Assembly: GCF_001645105.1 (NCBI RefSeq)
Contig: NZ_LKEG01000051.1
Location: forward strand, 1-64,000
From: Pseudomonas marginalis
GTDB taxonomy: Bacteria > Pseudomonadota > Gammaproteobacteria > Pseudomonadales > Pseudomonadaceae
Reading direction: 5' to 3'
Length of the DNA stretch: 64,000 bases
Positions within the stretch are counted from its first letter, which is position 1, and every line of letters begins with the position of its first letter. Below the pieces are notes generated by a model that saw only the letters and a program-made list of their open reading frames with translations, did not search any database and was not told where the DNA came from. Both the position numbers and the translations under genes were made by a program. Below, piece by piece: positions 49,321-57,410 of this stretch.

Positions 49321-50130
49321 TTAAGGCCTGTCTTGCGCGCGTGCACGCAGGGAAATTTGTTTGACGTAGGCCTTGGGCGATTGGCCTGTGTGCTGGCGGA
49401 AGGCGCTGTAGAACGCCGACAGCGAGTTGAAGCCGGCGGCAAACGCCAGGTCGTCAACCTTGATCGGCGCAGTGGCCCTATCCAATGCAGCCAGCAAATG
49501 CTGGAGCCTTGCCTGGTTCACATAGCGGTAGAAGCTTTGTCCCAGTACCTGATTCAGCAGGTAGGAAATCTGATTGCGGCTGTAGCCACACTCCTTGGCA
49601 ACCCGCTGCAGATCCAATTCGGGGTCCAGGTAGGGTTGCTTGTGTTCGAAATACTGCTGCAGGTCATTGGCCATATGCCCCAATTGCTGGGGCGACAGGC
49701 CCAGGCGGCTGACTGAAGGCCGCGCAGCCTGAGCCGGCTGCTCATGCACCAGGGAGGCGTATTCGTTGACCCGCCAGATCAACCCGTCGCGCACGGTGAT
49801 GGCCTCGCTGGTACGGAACGACACCAGGCCCTGGCCGCCGCGCAAGGTAATGCGGTACTGGATGAACGCGGTATCGCCGTCGGCGCGGATGCGGTCGGTG
49901 TGCTCGATCGCCTCATCGGCCTCGCGGGGCATGCTGGCTTGCAGGTAGTCGCGCAGTTCGGCGGAACCGACGACACGGTTCTGGAAAAAGTCGTGGTACT
50001 GAATGTCCGGGTGGTAGTAGGACATCACGCCCTCCAAGTCCCGATGGCGCCAACACAGGTGGTGGCGCAGCACCAACTCACGTGTGGCTTGGGATTGCTG
50101 GGAGTCATCGTCTGGGGCGATGTGTGGCAT
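49321..50130 (-). CDS. NTF2/SnoaL-domain fused to AraC-type regulator
   Basis: The 269-residue protein has an N-terminal NTF2/SnoaL-like domain (about 12-130, LCWRHRDLEGVMSYYHPDIQYHDF and TAFIQYRITLRGGQG) and a C-terminal AraC helix-turn-helix pair (about 165-262, VAKECGYSRNQISYLLNQ and LAFAAGFNSLSAFYSAFRQHTGQSPKAY). NTF2 domains usually bind a small hydrophobic ligand, so this may be the sensor. The ATG at 50130 is preferred over one 20 codons upstream. It is immediately upstream of the amine oxidase and polyamine-binding genes on the same strand and is their probable regulator. Confidence 0.88.
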   Translation of the reverse strand: MPHIAPDDDSQQSQATRELVLRHHLCWRHRDLEGVMSYYHPDIQYHDFFQNRVVGSAELRDYLQASMPREADEAIEHTDRIRADGDTAFIQYRITLRGGQGLVSFRTSEAITVRDGLIWRVNEYASLVHEQPAQAARPSVSRLGLSPQQLGHMANDLQQYFEHKQPYLDPELDLQRVAKECGYSRNQISYLLNQVLGQSFYRYVNQARLQHLLAALDRATAPIKVDDLAFAAGFNSLSAFYSAFRQHTGQSPKAYVKQISLRARAQDRP

Positions 50131-50391
50131 GGAAGGCTCGAAGGCGGTTAAACAACCTTGGAGATTGCCGAATTTTGCCGAAGCCTTCAATGGCCTATTG
50201 ACCCCTCAAGGATGATGGCCTTTTGCCAAAATTTGCGCAGGTCATGACCCACATCAATCCAAGTGGAAACAACCGCTGAACGGGGTCAAAAAATTCACGT
50301 TCCGGTCTCGAACGAGTGCTATTTTTAAGTTCTTCGATGCCACGACCAGTGAAGGTCATGGCCCCCTGCCGCGAGCTAAAGGAAGCGCTCA

Positions 50392-50664
50392 ATGAACAAG
50401 GTGGGCAACATGAACAAAGTGACGTTCCCCAACGCCTGTCAGCTGATGCGCTGGCATTTTCATCCGATGGGTTTTGAAGCCAGCATGGACGCGCCTGGCA
50501 GTATGATCGCCCGCCTGTTCGACCGCGCCAGTGGCGAGACACTGATTGCCATCGCGGGCATCCCCTGCGCCACGGTGATGAACGCGGCTGACGTAGAGCG
50601 GATTATCGAAGCGGTGGAGGATGAGTTGGAGTCGTTTGTACCGCCGCTGTCATTGCGGGCCTGA
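50392..50664 (+). CDS. DUF1652 family protein
   Basis: The 90-residue protein (84 if it starts at the ATG at 50410) has the DUF1652 core (LMRWHFHPMGFEASMDAPGSMIARLFDRASGETLIAIAGIP) known almost only from Pseudomonas. There is no membrane segment. An AAAGGAAG ribosome site precedes the first ATG. The function of the family is unknown. A short REP hairpin lies beyond the stop codon. Confidence 0.88.
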   Translation: MNKVGNMNKVTFPNACQLMRWHFHPMGFEASMDAPGSMIARLFDRASGETLIAIAGIPCATVMNAADVERIIEAVEDELESFVPPLSLRA

Positions 50665-50695
50665 ATTCAATCGTTCAAACAACACATATCCCCTC

Positions 50696-50720
50696 TGGGA
50701 GGGGGCAAGCCCTCTCCCAC
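50696..50720. repeat. Solitary REP hairpin
   Basis: TGGGAGGGGGCAAGCC is followed by its near-inverse CTCTCCCA, a single REP element between two convergent genes. It has no partner within 100 bp, unlike the REPINs elsewhere in the window. It might stop or protect both transcripts. Confidence 0.65.
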
Positions 50721-50740
50721 AGTTACATGCCATTCACTCG

Positions 50741-53188
50741 CTAGCCGCGTTGATCATCAAAGAACGCTTTCCTGCCATCCACCCGCTCCGACGCCTTGGG
50801 CACGTTCACCGCCTGGCCTTCGGGCTTTTCCACATACCAATAGCAATGGCTCACCGCGCGGGTAATGCCCACGTAGGCCAGGCGCAGCACTTCGTCCTTT
50901 TGCGCCGTGTCATACGGCTCGCTGTCGCCGTCCTTGCCCAGGCCAGCCATGCGGTACACCTGGTTCTTGTAGGGCGAGCTGGTCACGTGCTGGCAATCCC
51001 CAAGCAAAAACACCGCGTCAGCCTGCAGGCCCTTGGCACTGTGATAGGTCAGTTGCTTGAGCCTGCGCGCCGGTGGCGGCAAGCTAGAATCCAGATTAAC
51101 TAAAGGCTGAATATGCTCTTGAATCAGTAGCTTATCGCCGCTTTTTCGATAAAGCATTAATACCGATTCGCCGCGTTGGTAATGCTCCGCCAACTGCCGT
51201 CCCAATCCCGCATCGTCCCGCTCCAGTACCTTGACCGGCACCAGTGCCTTGGGCGCCCCGCTGGCCTTGGCCTTCTTGCCAGGAATAGCCGGTGCGGCCC
51301 GCACGATATGCTCGGCGGCATCGATGATGTGCTGATGGCTGCGGTAGTTCTCACCCAGCATCACGCGGGTGGTGGCGGGTGACGGAAATTCCTGATTGAA
51401 CGCCATGAAGTATTTGGGCGAACTCCCGCGCCAACCGTAGATCGACTGCCAGTCATCCCCCACGCACAGCAGCGACGAGCGCTGGGCGCCGCGACCGACG
51501 TGCATGGCCGGGCCACGGCTGCGGATCTCACGCAGGCTGGCGCGTAGCCATGAGACGATCTGCGGCGAAACGTCCTGGAATTCATCGATCATCAGGTGCG
51601 ACAGCGGCCGCAACAGTGGATCGCTGAGCAGCTTGAGATTTTCCGGGGTATTTTCGCCGAACAGCGAAAACATGCGGTTATACGTCATGATCGGCGGCGA
51701 TTGGTCGAGCAGGTGATCTTCCAAGGCTTTCCAGAAGATGCTCAGGGCTTCGAAGAAATAGCGGTCCGGGTCATCCTTGGCGAAGCTCATCTGCCCAACT
51801 GCCGTGGGCACATCCAGCCCCAGGTTTTCGATAAACCCGGCCGCCGTTACAAAACTGTCCAGCAACGGCGCCGAGGCCAACTCGCCTTTGACCTTGTAAT
51901 CAAAGCCTGGCCCGGCAGTGGCATCCCCAGCCAGGCTGCTCAAAAGTCGCTTGGAAGACTCGTAACTATCTAACCATATCAATGGCTTACGACAGAAAGC
52001 TTGAAACAATGTGCGCTTAACCGCCCATTCTGCCCGTACAGACAGTTTTGAGTTGGGCCGGTTGATCTGGGCGTTTTCCCGTGAATCGAAGCCCAGCACC
52101 ACCCAGGCGTCCAGTTCGGGAATATAGCCATGACAGTGAAACTGCGCGCCATTGATCTCCAGGGTCCGGCGGTTGGGCTCAATGCCCTTGATCGGCCAGG
52201 CGCCCGCACGAAACCACAAGTCTTCGATCACATCGCAGAGCTCTTCGTCGCGCTTGGCCGCCAGCTCGGTCACCGCCACCCGTTTTTGCACATCGGGGTG
52301 ATCGCGCTCCAGCTCTTTGAGCTGCAGCCCATGGCGCGCCAGTGGCGCAATCAGCTCACGAAAGCGCGTGTGCTGCCCGTGCAGCCGGTGATAGCAGGCG
52401 TTCATTTGTTGGCGCTGGGCTTCGTTGATGCGCAGGTCGAACGGGTTGCTGTCAGCGTCTTCAAAACCGGTGTTCAGGTTCTCGAACGCTTGCAGACGCT
52501 CAAAGCCCGGCAGGCTACGCACCATGGGCAGGATGCGCGAGTGAAAGGTACGCACCACGCCCTGCGCTTCTTTCATATCAATGGGTTGGCCCCACACACT
52601 GAAAATCTGCATGAGCTTGCTGATGAAGTCTTTGCGTGACTCACGGGTAAAGGTCACCACCGTCATCGAGCTCAGCTCAAAGCCCAGGTAATGGGTCAGC
52701 AGCAAAATACGCAGCACCAACGACGTCGACTTACCCGCACCGGCTCCGGCAATCACGGATGTAGAGGGCGTATCGCTGAAAATCATCTTCCATTGCGCCG
52801 TGCTTGGCTGGGCGTGGGCCGGTAGCAATCGCGAGACGTCAGCCTTGATGCGCTTTTTCAGCTCGGCGGTGAGGGGCAGGCGCCAATCATCGAACAGGTT
52901 GTCATCCACCCCCGGCGCACGGTGCTCCTCCGGTCGGAAGTCACGGATCAGCAGAACCTGCCGGCCCTCCTCGAGGCCGTCGGCCTTACCTTCGCGATAG
53001 CCGTACTCTACGCCCGCCTCGTGCCCGCTGCGAAAACCGTCAGCCTGCCCGTGCAACCAGGAAAACCGGTGCTGGGCGCGCAAACGGGTCAGGCCATGGC
53101 CGATCAGGCGCGCGGCCAGGCGTTTGAACAGAGGCATCTCGGCCAGGGGGCGCAGTTCGGGAGGAAGATCAGGCTTTTGTTGCGACAC
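50741..53188 (-). CDS. Atypical UvrD-family (SF1A) helicase
   Basis: The 815-residue protein has the SF1A motifs GAGAGKST (Walker A), VVTFTRES, DEFQDVSPQ (Walker B), GDDWQSIYGWRG, LGENYRSH, YHSAKGLQADAVFLL and YVGITRA. There is a long N-terminal extension of about 140 residues that contains repeated G-x-x-x-G-x-x-x-G segments (HGQADGFRSGHEAGVEYGYREGK-like) and is not seen in UvrD or Rep. It is not like HelD in size, and no nuclease motif is visible. It starts with GTG at 53188 behind AGGAG. It is a lone gene, possibly a genome-defence or repair helicase. The role is unknown. Confidence 0.87.
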   Translation of the reverse strand: MSQQKPDLPPELRPLAEMPLFKRLAARLIGHGLTRLRAQHRFSWLHGQADGFRSGHEAGVEYGYREGKADGLEEGRQVLLIRDFRPEEHRAPGVDDNLFDDWRLPLTAELKKRIKADVSRLLPAHAQPSTAQWKMIFSDTPSTSVIAGAGAGKSTSLVLRILLLTHYLGFELSSMTVVTFTRESRKDFISKLMQIFSVWGQPIDMKEAQGVVRTFHSRILPMVRSLPGFERLQAFENLNTGFEDADSNPFDLRINEAQRQQMNACYHRLHGQHTRFRELIAPLARHGLQLKELERDHPDVQKRVAVTELAAKRDEELCDVIEDLWFRAGAWPIKGIEPNRRTLEINGAQFHCHGYIPELDAWVVLGFDSRENAQINRPNSKLSVRAEWAVKRTLFQAFCRKPLIWLDSYESSKRLLSSLAGDATAGPGFDYKVKGELASAPLLDSFVTAAGFIENLGLDVPTAVGQMSFAKDDPDRYFFEALSIFWKALEDHLLDQSPPIMTYNRMFSLFGENTPENLKLLSDPLLRPLSHLMIDEFQDVSPQIVSWLRASLREIRSRGPAMHVGRGAQRSSLLCVGDDWQSIYGWRGSSPKYFMAFNQEFPSPATTRVMLGENYRSHQHIIDAAEHIVRAAPAIPGKKAKASGAPKALVPVKVLERDDAGLGRQLAEHYQRGESVLMLYRKSGDKLLIQEHIQPLVNLDSSLPPPARRLKQLTYHSAKGLQADAVFLLGDCQHVTSSPYKNQVYRMAGLGKDGDSEPYDTAQKDEVLRLAYVGITRAVSHCYWYVEKPEGQAVNVPKASERVDGRKAFFDDQRG

Positions 53189-53407
53189 ACGGACTCCTGC
53201 GATGAGTTGGGTTTTTGCAAGTGCGCCATGGTCGCCGGAATCGACGCTCAGTTCCAGCCAATTGCTTTGCTGTCATGCAGTTAGGCGATGAACTGAAAGT
53301 CAAAACGCCATCAACCAATCTAATCCACTGATAAGAATTAGGCATTTTTTACGCTTTTTATCGATCATGACCTGCTGGATCATAGGCGCCATCAACAGGA
53401 GACGATC

Positions 53408-54103
53408 ATGCTTGAACTTCGACCTTTCACATCCTTGGGCGGCGCCCATCATGGCTGGCTTGACGCCCATCACCATTTCTCATTCGCCGAATACCACGAC
53501 CCCAAGCGCATGCACTGGGGCAACCTGCGGGTCTGGAACGACGACATCATCGCCCCCGGCACCGGTTTCCCGCAGCACGCTCACCGCGATATGGAGATCA
53601 TCACCTACGTACGTGAAGGTGCGATCAGCCACGCCGACAACCTCGGCAATAAAGGCCGCACCGAGGCCGGTGATGTGCAGGTGATGAGCGCAGGCACGGG
53701 CATCGCCCACAGCGAGTACAACCTGGAAGCGGCGCCGACCAAGATCTTCCAGATCTGGATCATTCCGAACGAAGCCGGCCTCCCACCTGCCTGGGGCGCC
53801 AAGCCGTTTCCGAAAGGCGATCGCGAAGGTTTTGTGACCCTGGCCAGCGGCAAGGCCGGTGACAGCGAGAGCTTGCGCATTCGTGCGGATGCACGCTTGG
53901 TGGCAGCGAACCTGAAAGCGGGGGAAAGTGCCGAATACCGGCTGGACAGCGGGCGCCGTGCGTACCTGGTGCCGGCGACCGGTGTGATTGAAGTCAATGG
54001 CTTGCGTGCACAAGCTCGAGACGGTGTTGCGGTGGAGGATGAGCAGGTGTTGCGGGTGACGGCGATTGAAGACAGCGAGATTGTCCTAGTCGACTTGGCC
54101 TGA
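53408..54103 (+). CDS. Pirin-family protein
   Basis: The 231-residue bicupin has the pirin N-terminal domain with the metal ligands in FPQHAHRDMEIITYVREG, and HSEYNL for the second part of the site (GTGIAHSEYN). Relatives such as E. coli YhhW act as quercetin 2,3-dioxygenase in vitro, but their natural role is not settled. A good AGGAG site precedes the ATG. It is a single-gene unit with a REPIN immediately downstream. Confidence 0.92.
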   Translation: MLELRPFTSLGGAHHGWLDAHHHFSFAEYHDPKRMHWGNLRVWNDDIIAPGTGFPQHAHRDMEIITYVREGAISHADNLGNKGRTEAGDVQVMSAGTGIAHSEYNLEAAPTKIFQIWIIPNEAGLPPAWGAKPFPKGDREGFVTLASGKAGDSESLRIRADARLVAANLKAGESAEYRLDSGRRAYLVPATGVIEVNGLRAQARDGVAVEDEQVLRVTAIEDSEIVLVDLA

Positions 54104-54120
54104 CCTTGTAGGGGCCGGCT

Positions 54121-54218
54121 TTTGTGGCGAGGGAGCTTGCTCCCGCTGGGGTGCGAAGCGCCCCCAAAAGCCGACTCCAGCTGCGCTGTCGAGCGGGAGC
54201 AAGCTCCCTCGCCACAAA
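54121..54218. repeat. REPIN with 27-bp perfect arms (GAGGGAGCTTGCTCCC type)
   Basis: Arm 54121-54147 is the exact inverse of arm 54192-54218, with 44 bp between. This is the best-preserved example in the window of the TGTGGCGAGGGAGCTTGCTC class and of the same type as the decayed cluster at 81-230. It lies between the ends of two convergent genes, the pirin and phosphoglucomutase genes, and is followed by a run of eight Cs. Confidence 0.9.
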
Positions 54219-54250
54219 AAACCGCCCCCCCCATTGTATACAGCGGGTTT

Positions 54251-55897
54251 TCAGTGAGCGCTGATAGCACCGTCTACCAGCACCTGCGCCTCTTCCACCA
54301 ACTGCTTGAGGTGATCTTCGCCAATGAAGCTCTCGGCGTAGATCTTGTAGATATCCTCGGTCCCCGACGGCCGTGCGGCAAACCAGCCGTTTTCGGTCAT
54401 CACCTTCAACCCGCCGATTGCCTGGTTGTTTCCCGGCGCGTGGCTGAGGATCTGCTGGATGCTTTCCCCGGCCAACTGGGTGGAGGTCACTTGGTCCGGT
54501 GACAGCTTGCCCAGCAACGCTTTCTGCGCCGGGGTGGCCTTGGCGTCGACACGGATGGCGAACGGTTCGCCCAGGGCATCGGTCAGGCCACGGTAGATCT
54601 GGCTGGGGTCCTGGCCTTTGCGCGAGGTCATTTCCGCGGCCAGCAGCGCCGGGATCAGGCCGTCCTTGTCAGTGCTCCAGACCGTGCCGTCCTTGCGCAG
54701 GAACGATGCGCCGGCGCTTTCTTCGCCGCCAAAGCCCAGCGAACCTTCAAACAGGCCATCGGCAAACCACTTGAAGCCGACCGGCACTTCGTACAGGCGA
54801 CGGCCAATACGCGCCGCCACCCGATCGATCAGGCCGCTGCTGACCACGGTCTTGCCCACGGCTGCATCAGCGCGCCAGTCAGGACGGTTCTGGAACAGGT
54901 AGTCGATGGACACGGCCAGGTAGTTGTTCGGTGCCAACAGGCCGCCGGACGGGGTAACGATGCCGTGACGATCGTGGTCCGGGTCGCAGGCGAATGCCAC
55001 GTCGAAACGTTCCTTGAGGCCGATCAGACCTTGCATGGCGTAGCTGGAAGACGGGTCCATGCGGATCTGGCCGTCCCAGTCGACGCTCATGAAGCGGAAC
55101 GTGGCGTCGACTTCGGTGTTCACGACCTCCAGGTTCAGGCGGTAGTGCTCGGCGATCGCCGACCAGTAGCGCACCCCTGCTCCGCCCAGCGGATCCACGC
55201 CCAGGCGCAGGTCTGCGCTGCGGATGGCGTCCATGTCGATCACATTGACCAAGTCAGCCACGTAGCTGTTGAGGTAGTCATGGCGATGGGTGGTGTCGGC
55301 CTTGAGTGCCTGGGCGTGGGTCATGCGCTTGACCCCGGCCAGTTTGTTGGCCAGCAGTTCATTGGCCTTGGCTTCAATCCACTTAGTGACGTGGGTGTCG
55401 GCCGGGCCGCCATTGGGCGGGTTGTACTTGTAGCCGCCACTCTGCGGCGGGTTGTGCGACGGCGTGATGACGATGCCGTCGGCCAGGCCGCTGGTGCGGC
55501 CACGGTTGTAACAGATGATGGCGTGGGAAATCGCCGGGGTCGGCGTGTACTCATCGCCCTCCGCCAGCATCACGTGCACGCCATTGGCGGCCAACACTTC
55601 CAGGGCGCTGGCGCCGGCAGGCGTCGACAGTGCGTGGGTGTCCAGGCCAACAAACAGCGGGCCGTTGATGCCCTGGGCTTCGCGATACAGGCAGATGGCT
55701 TGGCTGATAGCCAGCACGTGCCACTCGTTGAAGCTCAGCTCGAACGAGCTGCCACGGTGGCCGGACGTACCGAACGCCACGCGCTGGGTGGAGATTGCTG
55801 CATCAGGCTGGCCGGTGTAGTAGGCCGTAACCAGTCGCGGGATATCCACCAGCAACTGGGCTGGCGCCGGTTTGCCCGCAAAAGGACTGATTGTCAT
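54251..55897 (-). CDS. pgm: Phosphoglucomutase (alpha-D-glucose phosphate-specific)
   Basis: The 548-residue enzyme interconverts glucose 1- and 6-phosphate for glycogen, trehalose and exopolysaccharide metabolism. It carries TSGHRGSS near the N-terminus, the phosphoserine loop TPSHNPPQSGG (S147), metal-binding CDPDHDRHG and sugar-binding GEESAGASF, and a C-terminal phosphate-binding motif RPSGTEDIYKIYAES. The ATG at 55897 follows a GAGG site. It is the bacterial PgmA/Pgm type and not AlgC, which is shorter. It stands alone. Confidence 0.95.
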   Translation of the reverse strand: MTISPFAGKPAPAQLLVDIPRLVTAYYTGQPDAAISTQRVAFGTSGHRGSSFELSFNEWHVLAISQAICLYREAQGINGPLFVGLDTHALSTPAGASALEVLAANGVHVMLAEGDEYTPTPAISHAIICYNRGRTSGLADGIVITPSHNPPQSGGYKYNPPNGGPADTHVTKWIEAKANELLANKLAGVKRMTHAQALKADTTHRHDYLNSYVADLVNVIDMDAIRSADLRLGVDPLGGAGVRYWSAIAEHYRLNLEVVNTEVDATFRFMSVDWDGQIRMDPSSSYAMQGLIGLKERFDVAFACDPDHDRHGIVTPSGGLLAPNNYLAVSIDYLFQNRPDWRADAAVGKTVVSSGLIDRVAARIGRRLYEVPVGFKWFADGLFEGSLGFGGEESAGASFLRKDGTVWSTDKDGLIPALLAAEMTSRKGQDPSQIYRGLTDALGEPFAIRVDAKATPAQKALLGKLSPDQVTSTQLAGESIQQILSHAPGNNQAIGGLKVMTENGWFAARPSGTEDIYKIYAESFIGEDHLKQLVEEAQVLVDGAISAH

Positions 55898-56003
55898 GCA
55901 TAAACCTCGGAAAGAAGGATTCGGAAAAAAATGGCAGTTTACTGAGAGTTGGACTGCTGCGCGACGGTATCGATCCTATAGCAGGCAGAGAAACTTCGCA
56001 CAA

Positions 56004-57410
56004 TCATCCAATCTGAGCCTGACGCAGCGCCTCACTGATGGCGGTCAGCGCGATATCCAAGTTGGGTTGCCCATGAAAGGTGTTGCTCAAGCGCAAATTC
56101 TGCTGGTGCAGGCCGCTGACGCTGAACAGCTCGCCAGGGGCAATCACCACCTGCTGGGTGAGCAATTGCTGGAACACATGGCGCATGTCTACCGTCCGTG
56201 TGGAAGCCAGCCAGAACACCGCCCCGGCGGCCGGCACGCGGTACGCCACTTGATCCCCCAGGTGCCGGTCGAGGCGCTGGCTCATTTCCTCCGCCTGCTC
56301 GCGTAATTGCAAGCGCAGTTCGCGCAGGTGCTGGTCGACTCGTCCGCTTTGATAAAGGCGGGCAATCGCGCGCTGGCGGATCGACGATAAGCGAAAGGAA
56401 CGCAACAGGAACTGGCGCTGCAGTTCGCTGCTCATGCGCCGGGACAGCAGGTAGCCATAGGGGGCTTCCGAGCCGAGTATTTTCTCGAAAGAGGAAAACA
56501 CCACCAGTCGCTCAGGGTTCACCAGTTCGCGTAACGCCGCCTGCGGCTCCTTGAAACCCAGCTCGCCAAAGGTATCGTTTTCCAGTAGCCAGCAACCGTA
56601 CTGATCGAGCATTTGCGCGACCGCCACGCGGTCGCGGTCAGAGAGGGCGACCCCAGAGGGCAGGCTGACCACGGACGATAGCAATACCAGATGCACCGAC
56701 TCATCGCACAGCAGTTGCTCAAGGGTCGCCAGATCCAGGCACCCTTCCGGCGTCCAGGGCAATTCGATAATGCGCACCCCGGCATCCTGGAGCAGGCGCA
56801 GGATCAGCCAGTCGCAGGGGGATTCCACAATCACCGTAGTCCCCCTCAGGCCCAGTACGTCGATAAGGATGTCCAGGACACCGCGCAGATCGGCCCCCAG
56901 GTATACATCATCGGCATGCCAGCAGCGCGTGGGTGACGAGGTGTAGCGTGCCGCCAGTGCCGCACGCAGCTCCCATACGCCACACGGCTGGGACCAGGGT
57001 TGCGCCTGGGCCGGGTAGTGGCGCACCAACTCCCGCTCCAGGCGCAACAGGGTTCCATCCAAAGAGGCCAGCAGCGCGGGCTCATCCCCGCTGAGCACCA
57101 CCATGCCCGGACGCCGTGCCGCGGCATAGAGCCGGTCAAGCAGATCGCCACCGGCCCACGTCAGCGAGTTTGCCGAGAGAGGCCAGGCGTAGTAACCCGA
57201 CTTGGCTACCGAATACACCCTACCCTCCTTCTCCAGCAATGCGTACGCGTACTGGATCGTCGATATCGATACGTTCAGGCGCCCGGCCAATTGCCGCAGG
57301 GATGGCAGTTTTACCCGAGTATCGGTGCTGACTTGGTTGATCAAGTTGATCAGGTAGCGGTAAACCGCCTGATACGCGAAATCCGCCTGTCGTTCGCCGT
57401 GCAGTGTCAT
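56004..57410 (-). CDS. MocR-type GntR/aminotransferase transcriptional regulator
   Basis: The 468-residue protein has an N-terminal GntR winged helix (about 8-75, VKLPSLRQLAGRLNVSISTIQYAYALLEKEGRVYSV) joined to a fold-I aminotransferase domain (about 95-465). The PLP lysine is K310 in VVFSSFEKILGSEAPYGYL. MocR regulators use PLP or an amino-acid aldimine as effector. The start at 57410 overlaps the upstream unknown gene's stop codon (ATGA), so the two are translated together; the frame in front of it is a shadow of that gene. MocR regulators normally lie divergent from their target, so this operonic position is unusual. It likely controls its own operon. Confidence 0.87.
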   Translation of the reverse strand: MTLHGERQADFAYQAVYRYLINLINQVSTDTRVKLPSLRQLAGRLNVSISTIQYAYALLEKEGRVYSVAKSGYYAWPLSANSLTWAGGDLLDRLYAAARRPGMVVLSGDEPALLASLDGTLLRLERELVRHYPAQAQPWSQPCGVWELRAALAARYTSSPTRCWHADDVYLGADLRGVLDILIDVLGLRGTTVIVESPCDWLILRLLQDAGVRIIELPWTPEGCLDLATLEQLLCDESVHLVLLSSVVSLPSGVALSDRDRVAVAQMLDQYGCWLLENDTFGELGFKEPQAALRELVNPERLVVFSSFEKILGSEAPYGYLLSRRMSSELQRQFLLRSFRLSSIRQRAIARLYQSGRVDQHLRELRLQLREQAEEMSQRLDRHLGDQVAYRVPAAGAVFWLASTRTVDMRHVFQQLLTQQVVIAPGELFSVSGLHQQNLRLSNTFHGQPNLDIALTAISEALRQAQIG

